Of a DNA stretch of 56,972 nt, positions 17,156 to 25,289 are shown one piece after another. The notes beneath the pieces were generated by a model. It did not search any database, was not told the DNA's origin, and saw only the letters and a list, made by a program, of their open reading frames with translations. Made by a program: the position numbers and the translations under genes. Position 1 is the stretch's first letter, and each line of letters begins with the position of its first letter. Origin of the DNA: Elusimicrobiota bacterium (GTDB taxonomy: Bacteria > Elusimicrobiota > Elusimicrobia > F11); NCBI GenBank assembly GCA_022072025.1, contig JAJVIP010000007.1, positions 213,281 through 270,252 of the forward strand, in the 5' to 3' direction.

Positions 17156-19122
17156 GGGTTCCACATATTTTTTAAGGTGTGGTAGGCCGGGCGAAGTTCT
17201 CGACAGAACGGACTGTCGTGTCCGCTTCCTTGCGAGACAAGACCATACCACTCTTCATAACTCCACCCATCCAAAAAAGGGAATCCAAATTGGGGGACCG
17301 TTTCCTGGACGTTGGGTTGCAAATTTTTATACGTCGCAGAGCGAGACGCATACCAATCCGCCTTGGCTTTTTGGACCTTCTCAGGCAAATCTGAGTTGGC
17401 TTTCCACCACTCGTCCATGAATTCAAACAGAACTCCCCCAAGCGCATTCCCCACCCCACGCCCGGCCATATTGGCCGCCATATCTTCCCAATTGTTGGCC
17501 AAATACATGGACTGATAAGCTTCGGCTTGCTTTTGCGTATATCCGTCAGCATAAGCAGAAACGCCATATTCGGTGATCAACAACGGTCGATCGAGTAATT
17601 CCTGAACATCCATAAACATATGCCGCCCGAACCCTTGTTCTCCTCTGTAGGCGTTCGCCCCCATGACATCCAAGGCTGGACAATATTGATGGATTAAATC
17701 CATATGCAGCAAATCCCCATTGGAAATGGCCACAGGACGAGAGGGATCCAGCTTGTGAATCAATTCCGCCGCCCGATTAACAAATTTGAAAAAGGTCTCC
17801 GGATCTTTATTCGAATTGTTCGCCACGCCATACACGTTTTCATTCCCGAGAACCCACATGAGAATATAGGGTTCGTCTTTATATTCATTCACCATTTTTT
17901 CGAGACCGGCCAACATGGTCTCCTGTTGTTTGGGGTTCGAATAATCCGTCCCCTCCGCCCACGTGGCGCCACTGCCCACCGCATACCCTCCCAACAAATC
18001 ACCACACAGGATATAGAAGCCATAATCTTTGTGGAGTTTTCTAAAAAATTCCTTGTCGTAGAGATGGTGATAGGCGCGCAGGGTGTTGATGCCCAACGAC
18101 TTTAGGATGCGGCCGTCCCCAACAATGGCTTCTCCCATATCGCGCTTACAATTTCCGTTTCTGTCCAGATAACTTTCCTCAAATCCATCGTGACGTTTGT
18201 TTTCATTGGTATCCACCCATTGCCAATCTTTCGATACATTCCATGTTCCTCTGTCGGGGCTTTTCCCAACCGGAGTGACAGAATAAGTCACCGCCCGTAT
18301 GGGGAATGGTTTGCCAGAGACAAAAAATTGCCAATGACGATTGGAATATTGCTTTAGTTGGAAGGTGGGACCGCCGATCGTCTTTAACACCTCCATTTTT
18401 GACAGGTCTTCAACTTTGATTTTTTCCTTTTTCTTCGTTGCGACCAATTTTCCGGGATTGATGTTAAAAACATCGTTTTTGGGATTGGCATCGAACCGAC
18501 CCTTAATGGAGATACGCGCTCCCTCTAGCTTCATTTTCAACTTTGGATGACGACGCAACAATTGTTCAACACGGTCCAAGGAGGCCGGTCCCACATACCA
18601 CGGGGTATCATAATAAGTCCAAGACACCGTTCTAGGGAAATGAATCGCCAAAGCGTAGAAGGCTTTGACGGCTTGCTCCAAGGCCCCGGCCCGCTCCAGC
18701 ATCATCGCGGTATAAAATTGTTTCACACCCGGATCCTCATTTGTGGTGGACCACTTATAAAAATTCTTAGCGGCTTCATTTCCGTCCACGAATTTCCAAT
18801 GACTGCCTTCGAGCGCTTTCTGTTTTGTGAGCAATCGATAGACCGGGTCTTTGGTGGCCTTTTCGTAGGGGAAAATTCCTTGACCCGCCGCCTGGCCCAG
18901 GCCCACCTTGTCTTTGATGACGTATTTGTAATTTTCAGTTCCCAAGCCTTCGAAAACCCCATAATTTTCATAGGGGATCGGCCCTGATTGCCCTGGGAAG
19001 GCCATCTTCAGTTTGTCATCGCTCGGGACCGCCTCCGCTCTCGTGGTGGGACGCGCCCATCCGAGGCGTGGCATTCCAAAGGTCAGTAGGAGCATCAAAA
19101 TTAAAATAACGCGGCTGTTCAT
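17152..19122 (-). CDS. Secreted GH2-like TIM-barrel protein
   Basis: 656 residues with an N-terminal signal peptide (MNSRVILILMLLLTFGMPRLGWA). Residues 60-200 hold an all-alpha helper region. The rest resembles the catalytic barrel of glycoside hydrolase family 2. It has a putative acid/base in MWVLGNENVYG, a nucleophile in LLITEYGVSAYADG, and a barrel start IRAVTYSVTPVG. An insertion DTNENKRHDGFEESYLDRNGNCKRD looks like a Ca-binding dockerin or EF-hand-like loop. The substrate is unknown. The gene sits between an MBL-fold lipoprotein gene and lepB, an odd place for a glycosidase. Confidence 0.72.
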   Translation of the reverse strand: MNSRVILILMLLLTFGMPRLGWARPTTRAEAVPSDDKLKMAFPGQSGPIPYENYGVFEGLGTENYKYVIKDKVGLGQAAGQGIFPYEKATKDPVYRLLTKQKALEGSHWKFVDGNEAAKNFYKWSTTNEDPGVKQFYTAMMLERAGALEQAVKAFYALAIHFPRTVSWTYYDTPWYVGPASLDRVEQLLRRHPKLKMKLEGARISIKGRFDANPKNDVFNINPGKLVATKKKEKIKVEDLSKMEVLKTIGGPTFQLKQYSNRHWQFFVSGKPFPIRAVTYSVTPVGKSPDRGTWNVSKDWQWVDTNENKRHDGFEESYLDRNGNCKRDMGEAIVGDGRILKSLGINTLRAYHHLYDKEFFRKLHKDYGFYILCGDLLGGYAVGSGATWAEGTDYSNPKQQETMLAGLEKMVNEYKDEPYILMWVLGNENVYGVANNSNKDPETFFKFVNRAAELIHKLDPSRPVAISNGDLLHMDLIHQYCPALDVMGANAYRGEQGFGRHMFMDVQELLDRPLLITEYGVSAYADGYTQKQAEAYQSMYLANNWEDMAANMAGRGVGNALGGVLFEFMDEWWKANSDLPEKVQKAKADWYASRSATYKNLQPNVQETVPQFGFPFLDGWSYEEWYGLVSQGSGHDSPFCRELRPAYHTLKNMWNP

Positions 19123-19133
19123 AGAGGGTCCTT

Positions 19134-19910
19134 TTAGTTTTTTGAGATGGATTTGAGAATGTACAAGATGGGTTGATCCTGAAGCTCCATTTTTTTTATT
19201 CGCACATGTGATTCGTTCAGGATTCTAACTTGGTCCGGTGAAAATAGGGAGGTAAATTTTTCCACGGGATCAAAAGGAAAAAACCGAACTTTTCCGTAAT
19301 GCATCGGAAAAACCACCTTGGGGTTTATAAGCTCGACCATTTTTTTTGCCCGGACCGCGTCCAACGTCACTTTCCCACCCACAGGAATAAAAAGAATATC
19401 AACCTGTCCAGCCTGTGCCAACAAGCCTTCCGGCAACTCGTCGGTTCCAATATCTCCCAAGTGAAGACAACGCAGCCCTCCCATAGAAAACGAATAAAGA
19501 ATATTAAGGCCATGAATAGTCCCGAACTCCGAATCGTGAAAAGAAGGGAACCCATTCACCTGGATTTCTCCCGCGACACTCACCGTCCCGGTGCTCTGGA
19601 CCATGTCCAATTGTTTCAGCCGAGATTTAACAGCCCGCCGATAATTGTGATCAAAATGGTTGTGCGTAATGAGCAAAGCATCGGCCAGTAAATCAAGCCG
19701 ATCGTATCCCACGCTTTCGTCAAAAGGATCCAAAACGATCATTCGTTTGGTACTGTCTTTAAGAGTAAAGCAAGAGTGTCCATGCCAAGTAACATCAACT
19801 CCCCAAGCAGTGTCTCCAGAACCGGGGAATTTTTTCTTGACCGCACATCCGGTGAGGATCAACCCTGAAATAATCAAGAACCCAAGCAGAACCCCCTTTC
19901 TCTTTAGCAT
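19134..19910 (-). CDS. MBL-fold metal-dependent hydrolase, lipoprotein
   Basis: 258 residues from ATG 19910, preceded by AGAGGA at 6 bases. A longer frame to 20129 has no comparable start. The N-terminus MLKRKGVLLGFLIISGLILTGC is a lipoprotein signal with lipobox LTGC. Metal-binding motifs of the metallo-beta-lactamase fold are present: WHGHSCF, LITHNHFDHN (HxHxDH), HLGDIG and FPMHYG. The pattern is closest to the UlaG-like COG2220 group. The enzyme is probably periplasmic and membrane-tethered. Substrate unknown. It lies 86 bases after hemB on the same strand. Confidence 0.85.
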   Translation of the reverse strand: MLKRKGVLLGFLIISGLILTGCAVKKKFPGSGDTAWGVDVTWHGHSCFTLKDSTKRMIVLDPFDESVGYDRLDLLADALLITHNHFDHNYRRAVKSRLKQLDMVQSTGTVSVAGEIQVNGFPSFHDSEFGTIHGLNILYSFSMGGLRCLHLGDIGTDELPEGLLAQAGQVDILFIPVGGKVTLDAVRAKKMVELINPKVVFPMHYGKVRFFPFDPVEKFTSLFSPDQVRILNESHVRIKKMELQDQPILYILKSISKN

Positions 19911-19996
19911 CTTGAGTCCTCTTTGATTCGTCATCCCGGCCCTTTTGTTAAAAGGTGCGGAGGATAAGGAGAGCATAAGCCGCGACGGCATATTCT

Positions 19997-20998
19997 TTAG
20001 CTTTTCTGAGAACGGAGTTGCCTGGCTACTTCCAGCGCGTGATAGGAGATGATGAGATCCGCACCCGCTCGACGAATGGACAGGAGTATTTCCATGGCCG
20101 CCTGTGATTTTTCTGAACCTTGCAGCCACCCCAACTTTTCCGCGGCTTTAACCATCGCATATTCCCCGGAAACGTTATACGCCACCAGTGGAATTTTCAA
20201 TTCGGGCCGAACGGCATGAATGACGTCCAAGTAAGAAAGGGCGGGTTTGACCATCACCATATCGGCCCCTTCCAAAACATCCATTTGAATTTCGCGAATC
20301 GCTTCTCGAATGTTGGAAGGATCCATTTGATATGACCGTCGATCCCCAAATTGGGGCGCGGACGCCGCGGCGTCGCGAAAAGGTCCATAAAACACACTGG
20401 CGTATTTAGCGGAATAAGCCAGAATTCCGGTTTGTGTGTGGCCGTTTTGGTCCAAAGCCAAGCGAATGGCACGAACAGCCCCGTCCATCATTCCAGAAGG
20501 CGCGACAAAATCAGCGCCCGCATGGGCCTGCGCGACCGCGGTTATGCCAAGCAATTTTAGAGTGGTGTCATTGTCAATGACCCTCTCTCTCTTTTTATTT
20601 TTTTTGACGACTCCGCAATGACCATGACTGGTGTATTCACAAAAGCACAGATCGGTCATAACCACCAACTGAGGAAAATGTTTTTTGAGTTCCCGAACCG
20701 CTTGTTGAACAATGCCATTGGGAGACCATGCCTGCGACCCGCGGGCATCTTTTTTGGCGGGCAAACCAAACAGTAGAACCGCCTTTAGGCCGAGCGACTC
20801 CAATTGCGCGGCCTCCTTCACAAGCTCATCAACGGAAAGTTGATATTGCCCCGGCATGGAAGGAATGGGACGCCGAACTTTTTCCCCATGCACGACAAAA
20901 TAAGGAACGATCAGGTTTTGAGGTCCAAGATGTGTCTCCCGGATTAAAGTTCTCAAAAAAGGAGTGGAGCGAAGTCGACGGGGACGTGTTTTAAGCAT
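19997..20998 (-). CDS. hemB: Porphobilinogen synthase (delta-aminolevulinate dehydratase)
   Basis: Joins two 5-aminolevulinate molecules to porphobilinogen. 333 residues. The zinc site DLCFCEYTSHGHCG carries the three Cys of the zinc-dependent type. The two Schiff-base lysines are in YSAKYASVFYGPFRDA and ADMVMVKPALSYLD. The C-terminal YNVSGEYAMVKAA is conserved. It overlaps the upstream membrane protein gene by 8 bases. With hemL in the same strand run it gives two consecutive enzymes of heme synthesis. Confidence 0.97.
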   Translation of the reverse strand: MLKTRPRRLRSTPFLRTLIRETHLGPQNLIVPYFVVHGEKVRRPIPSMPGQYQLSVDELVKEAAQLESLGLKAVLLFGLPAKKDARGSQAWSPNGIVQQAVRELKKHFPQLVVMTDLCFCEYTSHGHCGVVKKNKKRERVIDNDTTLKLLGITAVAQAHAGADFVAPSGMMDGAVRAIRLALDQNGHTQTGILAYSAKYASVFYGPFRDAAASAPQFGDRRSYQMDPSNIREAIREIQMDVLEGADMVMVKPALSYLDVIHAVRPELKIPLVAYNVSGEYAMVKAAEKLGWLQGSEKSQAAMEILLSIRRAGADLIISYHALEVARQLRSQKS

Positions 20999-21803
20999 GT
21001 TCTGTGATTTGGACGGTTCGCCTCAAGGGCAACGAAAGAGATTTGGTCTCTAGGAGACCCGCCGCCAAGGCCCCAATGTAATAGATCCACCACTGATTCG
21101 GGATATGCGCGAATAAATACAGAAGACCCACCGACAACATCGAAAGAGAAAAAGCGATACAGGCTCCGCCCATGTAATAGAGTTTCTTGGGCATGTTGTC
21201 ATACAGCATCTTTTTCTCAATGGGGTAATTGTATCCATGCCACAGAACCAAAACCCCAGCGCCAAAAACCATCAACACGGGATCCACCAATCTTAAAAGG
21301 AAAAGAACCGGCATCAACGAACTCGGTTTCCCGTGGGCTTCATTGAACCAAACACCATCATAGGCCGGCCATTGACCCACCATAAATATGAATTCACTGC
21401 CGCCAATGGCCTTGATATTCACAATGACAAAAAGAGTCCCAAAAAGAAGCCCCATCCCAAAAAGAAGTCGTACGAGCATTTTGGGCACGTTGGCGCTTCC
21501 CAGCACCAAACTCATCATGGCCACTGTCACGGCGGGACTGAAAAAACCCATCATCACAAACTCTCGAATACAATTCACAATCAAAGGAGCCGGGTGGGGA
21601 CCCAGTAAAATCTGGAAGGGACGCGTGGCCAAATAAGCTCCCAATATTAAAAAGCCCCAATAGGCTCCATCATAGGTCAGTTTTCCGGTGACCAATGTCC
21701 GCAGAGGGCCAATATGTTTCACATACCGCGCCAACATAAAATACACCACCCCCGCCAAAACAGGAACAGCGACATTGAAAAATATTTGAAAAAATTCCGA
21801 CAT
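20991..21803 (-). CDS. Polytopic membrane protein, unknown
   Basis: 270 residues from ATG 21803, one base after the HAD stop, with a GAGAGGGG ribosome binding site. About seven hydrophobic segments; the first is FFQIFFNVAVPVLAGVVYFML. The loop DYGVWF-like segment (AYDGVWFNEAHGKP) is unusual. I do not recognise a family. The overlap with hemB (8 bases) ties its expression to heme synthesis. A role in heme or cofactor handling is possible but only by linkage. Confidence 0.7.
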   Translation of the reverse strand: MSEFFQIFFNVAVPVLAGVVYFMLARYVKHIGPLRTLVTGKLTYDGAYWGFLILGAYLATRPFQILLGPHPAPLIVNCIREFVMMGFFSPAVTVAMMSLVLGSANVPKMLVRLLFGMGLLFGTLFVIVNIKAIGGSEFIFMVGQWPAYDGVWFNEAHGKPSSLMPVLFLLRLVDPVLMVFGAGVLVLWHGYNYPIEKKMLYDNMPKKLYYMGGACIAFSLSMLSVGLLYLFAHIPNQWWIYYIGALAAGLLETKSLSLPLRRTVQITEHA

Positions 21804-21804
21804 C

Positions 21805-22494
21805 TCAAGCCCCTCTCTCGTTGAGACGTTTAACGATATCCACCAACTGATGGATATCGGCCAATTCAAAATCAGCTCCCGCATCCTGGGTGTTGAAATC
21901 ATCTCCATAACGGGCAAACGCCGTTTTCATTCCCAGAGCTTTGGCCCCCACCATGTCCCGCTCCGCCCAATCTCCCACCATAATAGCGTCTTCTGCCTTC
22001 ACATTTAAGCGACTGAGGGCCAATTGAAACGGAGCCGGATCGGGTTTTCGTTTGCCGGTATCTTCATTGGCCACGACCGCGTCGAAAAATGAGTCGAGCC
22101 CCAACGAAATGAGACGAGTCCAAGCCGACATTCGCGGAGCGTCTGACACCAATCCCAATTTAAGACCCATGCGAATCAGTTGCATCACCGTTTGACGCAC
22201 ATGGGGATAGAGCACCATGTTCCCTTCTTTGGCCCGACGATATCCCACCACACCCGCCGCCAGAATACGGTAATCAATTTGCCCATATTTCTCAACCAAC
22301 ATCTTGTCAAAAATTCGCTGATCTTCGATGCCTTCCCGGTCATACATATTGAACACCTGCTTGATGGCCTCGTCTTTGCTGACAGGAAGCCCCGCATCAA
22401 TCATGGCTTCCACAGCCCCCGATACCGCCGCGCGTTTCACCCGCATGAAGTTGACCAGAGTGTTGTCCAAATCGAAAATAACAGCCTTAATCAT
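21805..22494 (-). CDS. HAD family hydrolase
   Basis: 229 residues from ATG 22494. GGAGAA lies 8 bases upstream, inside a family B repeat; a frame to 22512 would start within the repeat. HAD motifs: DLDNT (I), LVSDAPR (II), KRKPDP with Lys (III) and VGDWAERDMVGAKALG (IV). A helical cap lies between motifs I and II, as in subfamily IA phosphatases such as phosphoglycolate phosphatase and haloacid dehalogenases. Substrate cannot be told. The gene lies between mtnP and a membrane protein gene in the same operon. Confidence 0.88.
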   Translation of the reverse strand: MIKAVIFDLDNTLVNFMRVKRAAVSGAVEAMIDAGLPVSKDEAIKQVFNMYDREGIEDQRIFDKMLVEKYGQIDYRILAAGVVGYRRAKEGNMVLYPHVRQTVMQLIRMGLKLGLVSDAPRMSAWTRLISLGLDSFFDAVVANEDTGKRKPDPAPFQLALSRLNVKAEDAIMVGDWAERDMVGAKALGMKTAFARYGDDFNTQDAGADFELADIHQLVDIVKRLNERGA

Positions 22495-22500
22495 AACGTG

Positions 22501-22654
22501 GATTCTCCGCAACTGAAGAGTTTGTCATTCTGAACGCAGTGAAGAATCTCTACAGGAAATTTAAATATTCTGTAGAGATCCCTCGCTTCGCTCGGGATGA
22601 CATTAAACTGTGTTTTCTTTGACAAAAAACAAGAAACTGTAATGTCATCATATA
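22501..22654. repeat. Dispersed repeat, family B, copy 2 (carries a ribosome binding site)
   Basis: Related over its full length to 11005-11168, and like that copy it fills the spacer between two co-directional genes. Its central hairpin is clearer here: TCTACAG...CTGTAGA around an AT-rich loop, plus CCTCGCTTCGCTCGGG. On the minus strand its end supplies GGAGAATC, 8 bases before the HAD start codon, the same spacing as at pabC. Confidence 0.8.
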
Positions 22655-22665
22655 ACCCCTTCTCA

Positions 22666-23535
22666 TTAAACATACTTTCCAATCAGGGGAGCCAACCGCC
22701 TTTTCAAAGCGGGTTTTATGTAATCCGGTTGGGTAAAAATGGCATGTTTGAGCGCACCGGCGGCATCATTGGGAATCTCTTTAAGCCGAGGGAGCAGGTG
22801 GGCCAGAATTTTTTTTGCGTTTTCAGCGTTGGCCATCAAGTGGCCAATGACCATTTCAACAGAAACATGTTCATCTTCCTTCCAACAGTCATAATCCGTC
22901 ACCATGGCGAGCAGCGCATAACTCATCTCGGCCTCACGGGCCAACTTGGCCTCGGGGATGGCCGTCATGCCAACCACGTCGCAATTTAATTTCTGATGAA
23001 GATGAGACTCCGCTTGCGTGGAAAAGGCCGGACCCTCCATGCACAGGTAAGAACCTTTGTCATGAACGGGTAATTTCAAGGCCCGAATAGATTCAACCAA
23101 GGCCTTGGATAAATTTTTAGAAAAAGGATGGGCAAATGAAATATGCGCCACAATTCCTTTTCCGAAGAAGGTGGATTCCCTTCCCTTGGTTCGGTCCACA
23201 ATTTGGTCTGGAACCACAAATTCTCGAGGAGCCAAATCTTGCTTAAGAGAACCGCATGCCGAGATGGCAACCACCTGTTCAACTCCCAGCATCTTCAATG
23301 CAAAAAAATTGGCCCGTTGAGGGATTTCCGAAGGAAGATATCGATGGCCTTTTCCGTGCCGCGGCAGAAAAGCGCACAGCACGTCCTGATAAAGACCAAT
23401 CGTGATGGGATCCGATGGCTTCCCAAACGGAGTGGAGGGGAAAAAAGTACGCAACACCTTTAATCCCTCAATCTGGTAAATGCCGCTGCCGCCAATCACC
23501 GCCACACGAACCGGCCGCCACTTCTTTCTCAACAC
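22666..23535 (-). CDS. mtnP: S-methyl-5'-thioadenosine phosphorylase
   Basis: Splits methylthioadenosine to adenine and methylthioribose-1-phosphate in methionine salvage. 289 residues starting at GTG 23535, with GGAGG 10 bases upstream. VAVIGGSGIYQIEGL is the phosphate-binding start. FLPRHGKGHRYLPSEIPQRANFFALK, YLCMEGPAFSTQAE and GMTAIPEAKLAREAEM follow in order, and VTDYDCWKEDEHVSVE is near the C-terminus. These fit the PNP/MTAP class, MTAP subgroup. Related enzymes act on inosine or guanosine. It is followed by the repeat spacer and the HAD gene. Confidence 0.93.
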   Translation of the reverse strand: MLRKKWRPVRVAVIGGSGIYQIEGLKVLRTFFPSTPFGKPSDPITIGLYQDVLCAFLPRHGKGHRYLPSEIPQRANFFALKMLGVEQVVAISACGSLKQDLAPREFVVPDQIVDRTKGRESTFFGKGIVAHISFAHPFSKNLSKALVESIRALKLPVHDKGSYLCMEGPAFSTQAESHLHQKLNCDVVGMTAIPEAKLAREAEMSYALLAMVTDYDCWKEDEHVSVEMVIGHLMANAENAKKILAHLLPRLKEIPNDAAGALKHAIFTQPDYIKPALKRRLAPLIGKYV

Positions 23536-23592
23536 AAGGGTGAAACCTCCTCCAACTTTTTCAGTCGGAGATGGATCATATCACTTGAAGGG

Positions 23593-23871
23593 TTATGGCT
23601 CTGTGGCATGAACCACTTTTGCCCCTGAGTTCAAATGTTTAACGGTCTCATCGCCCAACCCCAGCGTATTGGCAATTTTATTCTCTATGGACCCCGAGGG
23701 TTGCTCGCCTTTGAAATCAAGCGAACGGACCGAGTCCGTGGGTGGCGGAGATTTATCTGGTCTTCATTCGTTCCTGAAGGATGACCCCATGGCCAAAGCC
23801 TTCTTTGTATACAGGGGTTCAAAACGAATGAACGAAGAAAAATTGGATTGAAAATCGTGCTGTTTTTTCTT
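23593..23871 (-). pseudogene. Possible stop-interrupted small ORF in a 383-base spacer
   Basis: The spacer 23536-23918 has no normal gene. On the minus strand one frame stays open from 23871 to a TAA at 23593 apart from a single TGA at 23764-23766. The translation reads like protein on both sides of the TGA: FEPLYTKKALAMGSSFRNE before it, and SLDFKGEQPSGSIENKIA with GLGDETVKHLNSGAKVVHATEP after it. There is no good start or ribosome binding site. It could be a decayed gene or a conserved repeat that happens to be open. A 60-codon frame on the plus strand (23669-23851) covers the same DNA. Confidence 0.3.
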
Positions 23872-23918
23872 CTATGGAATGAACTGCGCGCCCACTTGAT
23901 ACAGGCCTAACCCAATGA

Positions 23919-25289
23919 TTACGCGGCTTTTTTCTGTTCGCGTTTTCTGGGGATAAGGAATGAAAAGGTGGCCCCTTTTCCTTTTTCGCTTTGCACCATG
24001 ATTTGACCACCGTGCATGTTGACAATTCCTCGCGCGATCGCGAGCCCCAACCCGGCCCCGCCGGCGGACCGACGGGTCGAGGCATCGGCCTGATAAAACA
24101 TATCAAAAACCTTTTCTTGCTCTTGGGGTGCCAGACCAGGGCCAGTATCGCGAATGGAAATCAACAAAAAGTCTCCTTTTTCTTCACCGGAAATATCAAT
24201 TTCTCCACCCCGATCCGTAAATTTGATGGCGTTTGAGACGATATTGTCCACCACTTGCTGAAGGCGGCTGGGATCCCCCCAGATTTTGGGCAAAGTGGGC
24301 AATGAATGGAGCCGGAGCTGGATGGATTTATTGGCGGCGGCGGCTTTGAGTCCTTCATGGCTGGTGACCAGAATATCATGGAGTGAACATTCCCCCATTT
24401 CCAGATTAAGCCGTCCTGATTCGATGCGGGAAACATCCAACAAATCTGAAATGATGAGGTTCAAGCGGGTGGCTGATTGTTTGGCGATCCCCAAAAATTT
24501 TCTTTGTTGTTCGCTGATGGGTCCCGCTTCTTCATCAAGAAGAACACTTAAAAACCCACTGAGAGACGTTAATGGGGTTCGCAGTTCATGACTCACGATA
24601 GAAAGAAATTCGTCTTTGGCGCGATTGGCATTGGTGAGCTCCTCGACCCTTTTTTGAAGTTCGGCATAAAGTGTCTTGAGTTCCCGGACTCGTGCAATAA
24701 GGCGTTCGTTGGTCTCGCTCAATTCATGCGTCGTGGCCTCGACTTCCGCTTTCAATCGGCGTTCCCGGCTGAGGTTCTCCTCTTGATCCCGACTGTAATT
24801 TAAGGCGATGGCCACCAATCGCCCCAACGATTCCAAGGGCTGGACAAATTCTCTATCGCGAGATTCTTTTTTGGTCACCGCCAATGAAAATAAGCCCATC
24901 ACGTCCTCTCTGCTCTTGATGGGGATATGCAACAGCCCATCGAACCGCATATGAATATCCTCTACCATGGGGGTCAGACGACACAGATCAAATTCAGAAG
25001 AACCCGTCACCATTGCACGTTTGAGAGCCACTTGATGTTCAGGATCTTTTTCAGAGAAGAAAAGATCCATCATCCCGCGTTCACAAATTTTCAGGATTCC
25101 ATCACCTTGTTTTTTCCATATACAACAAGCCCGATCTCCCAAATAGGCCCGAACCACATCCAACGTTCCTGAAGATATCGAAATTTCATCGGGACCTTGC
25201 ATTTCCCAGGCCTGCATGAACGCTGACAGCACATCTGCCACCGCATTCCCTCGCCATTTTTTCCCAATCATGTCCATCATCTTCTTCAT
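23919..25289 (-). CDS. Soluble GAF-domain sensor histidine kinase
   Basis: 456 residues, with no membrane segment, so cytoplasmic. A GAF-like sensor domain spans about residues 15-165. A coiled coil follows over about 170-225. The HisKA phosphoacceptor is at H234 in FLSIVSHELRTPLT. The HATPase domain has an N box (VDNIVSNAIKFT), G1 (RDTGPGLA) and G2 (GGAGLGLAIARGIV). No receiver domain is attached and no response regulator is adjacent. The start ATG overlaps the stop of the DnaA-like ATPase by 4 bases, so the two are almost certainly co-translated. The ligand of the GAF domain is unknown. Confidence 0.9.
   Translation of the reverse strand: MKKMMDMIGKKWRGNAVADVLSAFMQAWEMQGPDEISISSGTLDVVRAYLGDRACCIWKKQGDGILKICERGMMDLFFSEKDPEHQVALKRAMVTGSSEFDLCRLTPMVEDIHMRFDGLLHIPIKSREDVMGLFSLAVTKKESRDREFVQPLESLGRLVAIALNYSRDQEENLSRERRLKAEVEATTHELSETNERLIARVRELKTLYAELQKRVEELTNANRAKDEFLSIVSHELRTPLTSLSGFLSVLLDEEAGPISEQQRKFLGIAKQSATRLNLIISDLLDVSRIESGRLNLEMGECSLHDILVTSHEGLKAAAANKSIQLRLHSLPTLPKIWGDPSRLQQVVDNIVSNAIKFTDRGGEIDISGEEKGDFLLISIRDTGPGLAPQEQEKVFDMFYQADASTRRSAGGAGLGLAIARGIVNMHGGQIMVQSEKGKGATFSFLIPRKREQKKAA

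Noticed and set aside
23764-23766. Selenocysteine or recoded TGA in the 23.6-23.9 kb frame
   Set aside because: No start codon, no redox context around the TGA, no convincing downstream stem-loop, and TGA ends many genes here.
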